Assembly: GCA_951802425.1 (NCBI GenBank)
Contig: OX637798.1
Location: forward strand, 2,232,001-2,296,000
Origin: Clavaria fumosa
Lineage: Eukaryota; Basidiomycota; Agaricomycetes; Agaricales; Clavariaceae
Length of the DNA: 64,000 nt
Reading direction: 5' to 3'
The position numbers and the translations under genes are program-made. The notes under the pieces are model-generated. The model saw only the letters and a list, made by a program, of their open reading frames with translations, made no database searches and was not told the origin of the DNA. Of the stretch, positions 1 to 9,478 are shown piece after piece (position 1 is the first letter of the stretch; each line of letters starts with the position of its first letter).

Positions 1-2504
1 ATTATCTCACTTCAGTGTCATTCACTCCAGATGGCACAAGGATTGTTTCAGGGTCTTATGACAAGACAGTGAGAGTGTGGGATACAGTCACTGGTGCTCA
101 TCTGCAGACACTTGAGGGCCATTCTGGTTGGGTCATGTCAGTGTCATTCTCTCCAGATGGCACAAGGATAGTTTCAGGGTCTGATGACCAGACAGTGAGA
201 GTGTGGGATGCAGTCACTGGTGCTCATCTGCAAACACTTGAGGGCCATTCTGATGAGGTCACATCAGTGTCATTCTCTCCAGATGGCACAAGGATAGTTT
301 CAGGGTCTGAAGACAGCACAATGAGAGTGTGGGATACAGTCACTGGTGCTCATCTGCAGACACTTGAGGGCCATTCTGGTTGGGTCATGTCAGTGTCATT
401 CTCTCCAGATGGCACAAGGATAGTTTCAGGGTCTGATGACCAGACAGTGAGAGTGTGGGATGCAGTCACTGGTGCTCATCTGCAGACACTTGAGGGCCAT
501 TCTGATTGGGTCAGATCAGTGTCATTCTCTTCAGATGGCACAAGGATAGTTTCAGGGTCTGATGACAAGACAGTGAGAGTGTGGGATACAGTCACTGGTG
601 CTCATCTGCAGACACTTGAGGGCCATTCTCATTGGGTCAGATCAGTGTCATTCTCTTCAGATGGCACAAGGATTGTTTCAGGGTCTTTTGACAGGACAGT
701 GAGAGTGTGGGATACAGTCACTGGTGCTCATCTGCACACACTTGAGGGCCATTCTGACTGTGTCAGATCAGTGTCATTCTCTCCAGATGGCACAAGGATA
801 GTTTCAGGGTCTGAAGACAGCACAATGAGAGTGTGGGATACAGTCACTGGTGCTCATCTGCAGACACTTGAGGGCCATTCTCATCAGGTCATGTCAGTGT
901 CATTCTCTCCAGATGGCACAAGGATAGTTTCAGGGTCTGATGACCAGACAGTGAGAGTGTGGGATGCAGTCACTGGTGCTCATCTGCAGACACTTGAGGG
1001 CCATTCTGGTTGGGTCAGATCAGTGTCATTCTCTTCAGATGGCACAAGGATAGTTTCAGGGTCTGATGACAAGACAGTGAGAGTGTGGGATACAGTCACT
1101 GGTGCTCATCTGCGGACACTTGAGGGCCATTCTCAGGATGTCACATCAGTGTCATTCTCTCCAGATGGCACAAGGATAGTTTCAGGGTCTGAAGACAGCA
1201 CAATGAGAGTGTGGGATACAGTCACTGGTGCTCATCTGCAGACACTTGAGGGCCATTCTGGTTGGGTCATGTCAGTGTCATTCTCTCCAGATGGCACAAG
1301 GATAGTTTCAGGGTCTGATGACCAGACAGTGAGAGTGTGGGATGCAGTCACTGGTGCTCATCTGCAGACACTTGAGGGCCATTCTGATTGGGTCAGATCA
1401 GTGTCATTCTCTTCAGATGGCACAAGGATAGTTTCAGGGTCTGATGACAAGACAGTGAGAGTGTGGGATACAGTCACTGGTGCTCATCTGCAGACACTTG
1501 AGGGCCATTCTCATTGGGTCAGATCAGTGTCATTCTCTTCAGATGGCACAAGGATTGTTTCAGGGTCTTTTGACAGGACAGTGAGAGTGTGGGATACAGT
1601 CACTGGTGCTCATCTGCACACACTTGAGGGCCATTCTGACTGTGTCAGATCAGTGTCATTCTCTCCAGATGGCACAAGGATAGTTTCAGGGTCTGAAGAC
1701 AGCACAATGAGAGTGTGGGATACAGTCACTGGTGCTCATCTGCAGACACTTGAGGGCCATTCTCATCAGGTCATGTCAGTGTCATTCTCTCCAGATGGCA
1801 CAAGGATAGTTTCAGGGTCTGATGACCAGACAGTGAGAGTGTGGGATGCAGTCACTGGTGCTCATCTGCAGACACTTGAGGGCCATTCTGGTTGGGTCAG
1901 ATCAGTGTCATTCTCTTCAGATGGCACAAGGATAGTTTCAGGGTCTGATGACAAGACAGTGAGAGTGTGGGATACAGTCACTGGTGCTCATCTGCGGACA
2001 CTTGAGGGCCATTCTCAGGATGTCACATCAGTGTCATTCTCTTCAGATGGCACAAGGATAGTTTCAGGGTCTGATGACAAGACAGTGAGAGTGTGGGATG
2101 CAGTCACTGGTGTTCATCTGCACACACTTGAGGGCCATTCTGACTGTGTCAGATCAGTGTCATTCTCTCCAGATGGCACAAGGATAGTTTCAGGGTCTGA
2201 TGATGAGACAGTGAGAGTATGGGATGCAGGAACTGGGGTCCTTCACATCATTCACAGTGATTCAAACTGTGGGAGGTCATGGCCATACCTCATCAATAAT
2301 GGATGGTTATCAACTTCTTTCACAAGGCACAGGCTTTGTTGGATACCTGTGGCTTATCGTAGCTATCCTGACACAAATGCGTCCACTATTGATCAAATGG
2401 CAGTGGTCACACCCCAGAATCCCATTATTTTTCTCCATTTCACTGCCTTGCATTCCTACCTCCATACACAGTTCCAAATACCTCTGCCTTCATATAATTC
2501 TTAG
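1..2504 (+). CDS. NLR-A: WD40 sensor end of a NACHT-WD40 (NWD) protein, 5' partial
   Basis: The frame is open from the first base, so the gene begins outside the window; the first usable methionine-like codon at 15 is only an artefact of the edge. About 18 WD repeats of 42 residues are visible, nearly identical to one another (core motifs SVSFSPDGTRIVSGS and TVRVWD). A conserved tail of about 90 residues follows (NNGW, then RLCWIPVAYR, ending PLPSYNS). The same tail closes the other four NLR copies, which carry a NACHT domain upstream, so this is most likely the sensor half of such a STAND protein. In the family, WD repeats bind ligand and the NACHT domain oligomerises to fire a cell-death effector. 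The arrangement of high-identity repeats resembles the HET-D, HET-E and HET-R proteins of Podospora. Product name is sure; the missing N-terminus is inferred from paralogs. Confidence 0.9.
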   Translation, partial: YLTSVSFTPDGTRIVSGSYDKTVRVWDTVTGAHLQTLEGHSGWVMSVSFSPDGTRIVSGSDDQTVRVWDAVTGAHLQTLEGHSDEVTSVSFSPDGTRIVSGSEDSTMRVWDTVTGAHLQTLEGHSGWVMSVSFSPDGTRIVSGSDDQTVRVWDAVTGAHLQTLEGHSDWVRSVSFSSDGTRIVSGSDDKTVRVWDTVTGAHLQTLEGHSHWVRSVSFSSDGTRIVSGSFDRTVRVWDTVTGAHLHTLEGHSDCVRSVSFSPDGTRIVSGSEDSTMRVWDTVTGAHLQTLEGHSHQVMSVSFSPDGTRIVSGSDDQTVRVWDAVTGAHLQTLEGHSGWVRSVSFSSDGTRIVSGSDDKTVRVWDTVTGAHLRTLEGHSQDVTSVSFSPDGTRIVSGSEDSTMRVWDTVTGAHLQTLEGHSGWVMSVSFSPDGTRIVSGSDDQTVRVWDAVTGAHLQTLEGHSDWVRSVSFSSDGTRIVSGSDDKTVRVWDTVTGAHLQTLEGHSHWVRSVSFSSDGTRIVSGSFDRTVRVWDTVTGAHLHTLEGHSDCVRSVSFSPDGTRIVSGSEDSTMRVWDTVTGAHLQTLEGHSHQVMSVSFSPDGTRIVSGSDDQTVRVWDAVTGAHLQTLEGHSGWVRSVSFSSDGTRIVSGSDDKTVRVWDTVTGAHLRTLEGHSQDVTSVSFSSDGTRIVSGSDDKTVRVWDAVTGVHLHTLEGHSDCVRSVSFSPDGTRIVSGSDDETVRVWDAGTGVLHIIHSDSNCGRSWPYLINNGWLSTSFTRHRLCWIPVAYRSYPDTNASTIDQMAVVTPQNPIIFLHFTALHSYLHTQFQIPLPSYNS
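258..2042 (+). repeat. Perfect 882-bp tandem duplication of seven WD repeats inside NLR-A
   Basis: Bases 258-1160 read identically to 1140-2042, an offset of 882 bp, which is exactly seven 126-bp WD units. The first difference on the right is at 1161 against 2043 (C to T, proline to serine in the repeat). The left limit is where GATGAG at about 252 faces CAGGAT at about 1134. The lack of any visible substitution points to a recent unequal exchange. An assembly artefact is possible but would have to respect the codon phase. Confidence 0.9.
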
Positions 2505-3035
2505 CTCCTGTCCATGGGATCCCCCACCAAGCACAGGCCCAGGGGTGTTAAGATGGTGAAATGAGGAATAAAATATAACTTGAATCAAAATGTGTACTTG
2601 AATCTTAGTGAGAGGATTTGCATAACAGCCTCAGTCACTTCTTTTGTATGTCAGAGGTCTGAATAATAATCAGAGCTGCCAAATTGCTGCAGGAAGCCTT
2701 GTGCCATTGGTTTCAAGTCCATAAGCACAGCACTTCCCAGCATCGAATATGTAGCCCCCAGAGACTTCCTGACACAGTTATTTTTTCATGCAACATGCTT
2801 AGGCAAGAAGATATACAGGTATTGTTAGAAATCCATGCCCCAATGGGTTGAAGCAAGAATGTTATGATAGCACCATCACACTAACAAATTTACCTCAAGA
2901 GAGACAAGGCTGATAATGAGCAGAGGCAAAGCTGATAACAGACGAAGTACAGAGAATGAAAACTACACCTCATGAAGAGACATATTATCATATATTTTGA
3001 TCAAGATTACATCCAGGTCAGAAGATAATGATAGA
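2505..3035. other. Conserved 3' flank of the NLR cassette, cut off at 3035
   Basis: This non-coding stretch matches the sequence after NLR-B, C, D and E and continues into what is there the 3' flank of the G-alpha gene (motif CATCCAGGTCAGAAGATAAT). The match stops abruptly at about 3035. Where NLR-B continues with AGCTGGTCACTGCAGG, this copy turns into unrelated satellite DNA. The rest of cassette A is therefore missing here. Confidence 0.8.
2567..2572 (+). terminator. Probable poly(A) signal of NLR-A
   Basis: AATAAA lies about 65 bases after the stop codon in a 3' flank that is conserved after all NLR copies. The same hexamer is kept at 27917, 50054 and 59986, but reads as an A-run after NLR-C. 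Confidence 0.5.
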
Positions 3036-3094
3036 TACATATGAAGGACCAAACTGGACAAAATTCAAATCTTGGGTCATTTATGCTTCCAGAC

Positions 3095-3250
3095 ATGCAT
3101 GCACACATGTGTACATGCATGGACATGCATGGACATGTATGTCCACACATGTCCATACATGTCCATACATGTCCATACATGTCCATACATGTCCATACAT
3201 GTCCATCTGCATACATGTGTGCCCATTCATGTACATGCATGGGCTATGAA
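3095..3250. repeat. Short-period (10-bp) palindromic satellite
   Basis: Five perfect copies of GTCCATACAT run from 3151 to 3200. They are preceded by the mirror-image motif GGACATGCAT/GGACATGTAT at 3121-3140, so the block can fold into a hairpin with itself. ORFs through it on both strands are a by-product of the repeat. Confidence 0.8.
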
Positions 3251-3308
3251 TGTGCATATGTGTCCATGTATGGGCACATGTGTCAATATTGGCCCTGTGT
3301 GTGCAAAT

Positions 3309-3856
3309 GTATGCCAATATATGTGCAAGCCTATGCTAATTTGTGCAAGCTTATGCTAAAATATGTGCAAGCCTATGCTAATTTGTGCAAGCTTATGCTA
3401 AAATTTGTGCAAGCCTATGCTAATTTGTGCAAGCTTATGCTAAAATATGTGCAAGCCTATGCCAATTTGTGCAGAATTATGCTAAAATATGTGCAAGCCT
3501 GTGCCAATTTGTGCAAGCTTATGCTATTATATGTGCAAGCTTATGCAAGAATATGTGCAAGCCTATGCCAATTTGTAGAAATATGTGCAAGCTTATGCAG
3601 AATTATGCTATTATATGTGCAAGCTTATGCCAATTTGTGCAGAATTATGCTATTGTATGTGCAAGCTTATGCCAATTTGTGCAGAATTATGCTATTGTAT
3701 GTGCAAGCTTATGCCAATTTGTGCAGAATTATGCTATTGTATGTGCAAGCTTATGCCAATTTGTGCAGAATTATGCTATTATATGTGCAAGCTTATGCCA
3801 ATTTGTGCAGAATTATGCTTATATGTGTGCAGGTCTATGTCAATTTGTGCAGACTT
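3309..3856. repeat. Minisatellite with 21/42-bp period
   Basis: Units of the form GTGCAAGCYTATGCYAATTT alternate with a variant ending in AGAATTATGCTATT. The right half has an exact 42-bp register (starts at 3617, 3659, 3701, 3743, 3785), made of two related 21-bp halves; the left half uses the older 21-bp form. Because the period is a multiple of three and has no stop codon, all three forward frames stay open. The apparent 309-residue ORF here is not a gene. Confidence 0.9.
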
Positions 3857-4300
3857 GTTATATCTAGGTCATGGAGGTCAGGCAGATTCAAGTCCAGTTG
3901 GGGTTTGCAAGGTTCAGGCTGCTGCAGTAAGGGTAGAACCAGTCAGAGTTCTGGAGTTAGAATAGAATGAGCATTAGCCAGGTGCCTGTTGGAGTCTGAG
4001 CCAAGTGGGGCTGGAGTCAGAGTCAGATTTCCACAATTGTGGGGTGGTCTGGGAATGGTTAGGGTCAGTTGCAGTAATGCCTAACATGGGACTTCCTTTC
4101 TAGGTGACCACATTGACACCTGTGAAAAAGACAAGCAAAAAGAACACAGACACTCAGTCACTCAGTACTCTAGTCCATACAACACCTGTAGTACACCTAT
4201 ACTAGCACCTCTAGACCTCCCACTTTCGCAGCACTACAGAAATGAGCTGAGACAAGAGGAAAAATGTCTGCAAACAGTGGAGGACCCCAAGCAGACAGAC
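3857..4300. other. No recognisable gene
   Basis: Moderately repetitive sequence rich in GGTCAG and AGTCAG motifs. No protein similarity could be read in any frame. It is probably the 5' part of the LINE remnant that follows, or satellite flank. Confidence 0.4.
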
Positions 4301-4329
4301 TAGGGGGGCACCAGACAACATGAATGCAT

Positions 4330-5400
4330 GCCTCTCAGTCCAACCAGACCACAGCACCCAGCCAGCCTGACACCAGACACAATGACAGTGACCAAGCCAA
4401 GGCTAGGGCCATGATGGAAAAGTAAGGCTGGCTCCCACCAAATGGCACCATCAATGTGGTGACCCTGGCTGCAGCCCTGATGAGGATCGCAAACAATGTG
4501 GTGCACATCCCCAAGCAGGTACTTGATGGGATCAATGCCACTGCAGTACTCCTAGGCATGATAGAGAACCCCCAGGAACACAGATCACTTGCCAATACAG
4601 TCAATGATGTGATCACCCCCACCATCGACAGACTAGGAGGGGCAGCAGACGAAACCAGGCAGGCCATCGCCCAACTCCTCTCAAGAATGCAAGCCAATGC
4701 TGAGGCCCTGGAGGCACTCAGGGGGGGGACACACACCCAACAGAACCTACGTGACCAACTGGACTCAGCTGTAAATGAGCTAACACAACAGGCAGAGATG
4801 GCAACATGCAATGCTACACAAGAGAGGGACACAAATTGCAGCCCCACCACAAGAGACACCAACCTCCCCATCAACCTTACACCAGGACATGAAGAGGTCC
4901 TGGCATGATCCCAGGACTGGAGATGCCAGGTTATAATCGAAAAGGACACACCAGATGAAGACCCCCAGATGCACTGCAATGACCCACTGACCAAAGGTGC
5001 TTGTGGAAAAGGCCAACACTGCCATAGACCTGATGGGGACATGATACCAGGCCATCCACCCCTTGACAGGCTGTTCATCAGCACCCAAAAGTTACTGCAC
5101 AGGCACATACTCTACCTCATGGCGAGTGAAGGAGCAGCAGAGTGGCTCAGACAGGAGGACATAAAGAAAGGATTCATTGACCACTATGGGATGCCAATTA
5201 GGGTCAGAGGACAAGGTTATGGGGTGATCTGTGAGTATATACCAGTTTCATTCAACCCTAACACCAGCACTGCTGCAGTTGAGATCATCAATGACCTGCC
5301 AGTGGGAGCAATAGCAGAGGCAAGATACCTCAAAGATCCCAAAAAGCTGTTAGGATTGCTTATGTAAGCCATCCCAAAGAGGAGTTGTGGAGAAACTGGG
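4330..5400 (+). pseudogene. Non-LTR retrotransposon ORF1 (Gag-like) remnant
   Basis: Two open pieces, 4456-4908 and 4969-5367, lie in different frames. The first is an Ala/Asn-rich helical segment (NVVTLAAALMRIANNV...). The second contains EAAEWLRQ-like GAAEWLRQED, a KKGFIDHYG block, then CEYIPVSFNP and a GAIAEARY segment. I recognise these as the conserved blocks of the first ORF carried by endonuclease/RT LINEs in basidiomycetes. A stop precedes the first piece and there is no RT downstream, so it is a dead 5' fragment. Family assignment rests on memory of motif order and would need a profile search; moderate certainty. Confidence 0.6.
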
Positions 5401-5735
5401 GAGGTTTGTTGGAAGGTCACATGACCTGTGGCTGAGGTCGGATTACATAATTGCAAAATCACCTGACCTATGGCTTGGGCACATCATGTGATCTGAGAGT
5501 CTGAGCATGGGAACACCGGCAAGTGCCAAAGTGTTCGGTATATATACTTTTGCTTTTCCCTTCTTGTACCCTTTTCCCCTTATCTTAGTATTGTTGTCAT
5601 GACCTTACCCTTAAGTTGTGTGAGACCCAGTCTGATATAATACTAAGATCTGCCTGTCTGCCCTAGCCCCATGTCCTAACCCGGCTAGCCTGGACCCTTA
5701 ATCTCAAACTGTGACACATTGTCACAGCTCAGCCC
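5391..5735. mobile_element. Possible solo LTR
   Basis: The stretch starts with TGTGGAG and contains a TATA-like box (GGTATATATAC, about 5536). It ends near an inverted repeat CTGTGAC-ACATT-GTCACAG at 5707-5726, so it is promoter-like. No target-site duplication or partner LTR was found, so boundaries are tentative. Confidence 0.3.
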
Positions 5736-6176
5736 CTATCATCCTCTTCTTCTTTACCCTGCCCATGGTGTGTAACAGAACTGCGCGAAATTTTTACTGT
5801 GTGTAGATACACGTGACCAGACCTGGAGGAAGTCTACTGTGACCCTCCCCAAGTGATACCGAGTGCCCAAGGCCCGGAACTTTATTTTACAGCCACTGTA
5901 CCCCTCCCAGTGAATTGTGTAGTGTACAGGGCAAGGAAAGGCCCTCTACATAGTCCTTCTAGTAGTTTCCTGGTCCAGTGGACAGGGCCCTTGCTCTGTG
6001 ACCATTGTCAGAAGGGCACACAGGCAACTCATTAGGAGTTGTGGAGTGACCACCTGGGACACCATTTGGGCCCCATGCTAGCAATAGTTTCATAGAATAA
6101 GAGTTATATAGGTACATAAGTACATAGAAGAGCAGCCTGAGAGGACAGGACTGCTAAGAGATCAAAGAAATCCTGA
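5736..6176. repeat. Spacer bounded by a long direct repeat
   Basis: Almost the same 36 bases (GAGTGCCCAAGGCCC[G/A]GAAC, then TTTATTTTACAG) occur at about 5860 and 6174, 314 bp apart. The intervening sequence has no recognisable gene. This could be the scar of an inserted element or a local duplication at the start of the gypsy remnant. Confidence 0.5.
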
Positions 6177-8728
6177 GTGCCCAAGGCCCAGAACTTTATT
6201 TTACAGTGCCCTAAAATGATGCTGGACCTAGCTGTTGCCCCCTTTGATGGGCAGAAAAGGAACTTCTGTACGTTCCTCCAATCACTTTGCCTCCTGTTTA
6301 TGGCGAACCTGACTACCTATGCTATGGACCTGGTGAAGGTCCTCTTTGCTCTGAGCAAAATTACTCGAGATGGATTTGCTGCTGAATGGGCAAATATGAA
6401 AGCAGAAGAGATCCTGGGTAGTGGCAAGGCCAGAACCTGGATGGTGTTTGTGGAGGAGATGAAGTGAGCATTCAATGACCCAAATGACTGTGCAACTGCC
6501 CTTGCAGAGGTTGCTGGGCTGAAACAGGGTGCCATGACTGCACCAGAGTTCTTTGTGAAGTTTGAGACACTGGTCTGTAGAGCAGAGATGAGTGCAGAGA
6601 AGGACTCAGGAATACTAGTCCATTGGCTGGAGCTGAACCTGAGCAGGAGGTTGGTGGAGAAGATATATGGCGTCTCCCTGATGCCAGAGACATATGGGGG
6701 ATGGAAGTTGCTGGCAGAAAAACTCGATGCCCAGCAAAGGTGACTTGACAGGATAGTCGTGGAATGATACCCACGCCCTGCTGCGACCCTACCACGACCT
6801 ACCACGACCATCTCACAACCTTCTGGGCCCCTTTTACAGTGTACTCCAGATGTAGCCATGGGCCAAGGTTGGGCCCCTGCCAAGAGATGTTGTTTCTGAT
6901 GCCACCAGACAGGGCATGCTGTCCATTTCTGCCCCCTGCCCAACATGTGTCTGCAGGTCCCAAGAGCCCAAACCTGTGGAGTCTCAGGTGCCCCCCGAAC
7001 AGCAGAGGATTACCAGAGAGAGATTGTGCTGCTCTGAGCCCAGCTGGAGCCACTTGAGAGAGAGAGGAGGACTCTGGCTGCAGAGAAGAGTGTTTTTAGC
7101 CCCTGTTCCATCCCTGTGCCTGCTGCAAGTATACCCAAGTATACCATCTTGCAGCAGAGACATACCCAAATCAGGGCTGATGTGAAAGAGGGGGTGAGAC
7201 TGGCAGAGCACCCAACCATGGTGCAGCCAGAAGTGGGGAAATGCATGCCATGAGAGTTGACCATCCAGGTGCACTTGGAAGCTCTGAGCACTGGCAAGGG
7301 AGCCACAACAAAGGCCCTTGTTGACTCAGGATGCACCAACTGTTTCATGGACTTGGAGTGGGCAAAAAGAGTGGGCCTGGAGCCATCTCCCTTGCTGAAC
7401 CCAATCACAATGTACAATGTGGATGGGTCACAGAACAGAGAGGGGAAATCTGGTTTGGAATTGAGCTGCTGGTGAAGGTTGGTGACCATCATGAACGGAT
7501 CCACTTCCTGCTGGGAAAGATCCAATCCCACAAGGTTATCCTTGGGCATGACTGGCTCAAGTGACATAACCCCAACATCAACTGGAAGAAGGCAGAGCTG
7601 AGCCTTACCTGCTGCCCCCCACAGTGCCCTCCATCCTGATGAGCCCCTGCACCCCTGAAACCGAGTACCCTCGCATCTGCGAGTATTCTGGACACCTGTT
7701 TCCCCAACTCTGGCCCTACCCCCAATTGGCCCAGCCATTACCCTTCAGTCTTTAGTGAAGCAAAGTGGGATGAGCTTCCCTGCTCCCAACTGGACTTTGA
7801 TATTAAGATCGAGTTCAAAAGGACCCCGAGCACCTCTTTTCGAAGCTATATTCTCTGACACGAGATGAGATGGTAGAGATGAACTGTTGGGTGGATGAGC
7901 AGCTGGCATCTGGATGAATCCGACCTTCGAAATCCCTGTATGCAAGTCCCTTCTTCTTCAAACATGAGAAGGACAAACTGTGGCTGATTATTGACTACTC
8001 AAGGCTAAACTCGCACTTGATCAAGGACAAGTACCCTCTCCCCCACATCTGAGACACAGTGGATGTGCTCAAGGGGGCAAATATCTACTCTAAGATTGAT
8101 GCAAAGGGAGGCTTTCCATCAATGAAGATCTGTCCTGAGCACCAACACCACTGTGCCTTCCTCACACCTCATGGACTCTTCAAACCAGCAGTTATGTGGT
8201 TTGGACTACAGAATGCCCCTGCCACATTCCAACACTTCATGAATCACATGTTGAGGGAGGAGATTGCAGGAGGGCATGTCAAGGCTTATGTGGATGATGT
8301 GATTGGGTTTGCAGAGGATTTGGCAACACACTGGTACTGGATGGATCGGGTCTTGAGGAAGTTTGGGGAGAATGGGTTGTGTCTCAAACTCAGTAAATGT
8401 GAGTTTGAGAAGAGTGAGATCATCTTCCTTGGGATGAAGATCTCTCACAACCAACTAGAGCATGACCCAGCCAAGGGTGTGGCTGTCTGAAATTGGCCAC
8501 ATCCTAGGAATGTGAAGGATGTCCAGAAGTTCAATGGGATGTTGAACTATCTCTGCCCACACATCCCAAACCTTTCTGCCCAGGCAAAGCCACTCTTCTA
8601 GTCGACAGGGAAAGTTCCATGGAAATGGGAGGAGGAGGAGGAAGTGGCCTTCCTAGACCTTCGTCTGGCACTTGTATTGGCCCCAGTCCTGGCTCTACCA
8701 CAAGACAAAGGGAGATGGAAGTGTCATG
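6177..8728 (+). pseudogene. Ty3/gypsy remnant 1: gag, zinc knuckle, protease, reverse transcriptase
   Basis: Domains can be read in order through broken frames. Gag is at 6177-6743. A zinc knuckle follows at about 6885-6930 (CC-x2-CHQTGHAVHFC, with a TGA inside). Protease is at 7257-7564 (ALVDSGCTN, then VILGHDWL). Reverse transcriptase is at 8059-8640 (IYSKIDA, GLQNAPATFQ, catalytic YVDD at about 8290, FLGMKIS), running into the start of RNase H (about 8700, LALPQD). At 8729 the sequence switches to unrelated DNA. In-frame TGA codons at 6465, 6741, about 6890, 7562, about 7916, about 8049 and 8488 mostly sit where Arg is expected. No flanking LTRs were recognised. Clearly dead. Confidence 0.88.
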
Positions 8729-9478
8729 ACCCAACATGCCCTGTTATGGGCTGCCCAATGCGTCTTCGCACTTGACGACTGCTCCCGACTCAATTTTGCC
8801 ACTTAACGATCACCCCAAACCTACAATTGGCAATTCCGCATGCGGACTGTAATTCCGATGGACTCTGCATGCTTTGCTGTTGTTCGGCCAACGTTGGGAA
8901 GCCTTGGGAATGAGTGGAGTCGGTTTAGGACTTGCAAAGTGGCCTCTAGACGAGCTAGCAAAGGTACCTCGACAATATTAGACTTTGGGGTCTGGATACG
9001 GTGGCTGAAACATGTTTCCAGGCAATTTCTTAGTATTTGTTTTATGACTTTTTCTTTGTAGATCTTCTTCAATACCATCCCATTTTAGATACTTGCCTAC
9101 TATATAATCCTTGAAGCTGTAGTGGATACTACAGCATATGACATAAACTCAATTACCCACTTATGCACAAGGATCGCTGTCGAGAGCTGCCTAAGGTACT
9201 TGACTGGGCATTGCATAGCGGCCACCCTCTCGTGCAGTCTCTGGATCAAAACCTCTCCTTGTGTCGTCCTGCTGTATCCAATCCTCCCCTGCCATGCCTG
9301 CACCCCTTCCCATTGATGCAGCTTGTGTGTGGAATTCCCACCCACTGTCGGAATTGCCACTATGCCCCTCCTCACCATTGTTTATACTTGTATTTAGGTG
9401 GAATTGACCTACTCTTGACAGTATGTTGTATGCTCCACCACAGATGCCCCAACCCAACCCCCCGAGGATACACTTGAG
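8729..9478. other. Unassigned; possibly a second LTR fragment
   Basis: The RNase H reading of gypsy remnant 1 breaks at TGTCATGACCCAAC, a TG-start that would suit an LTR. No matching end or target-site duplication was found. The rest is AT-balanced sequence without a readable protein. Confidence 0.3.

Noticed and set aside
258..2042. Repeated units that could suggest a CRISPR-like or satellite array
   Set aside because: The 126-bp units are codon-phased WD40 repeats in a continuous frame.
3041..3970. 309-residue ORF (and overlapping ORFs in other frames)
   Set aside because: It exists only because the minisatellite period is a multiple of three without stop codons; all three frames are open and no protein family fits.
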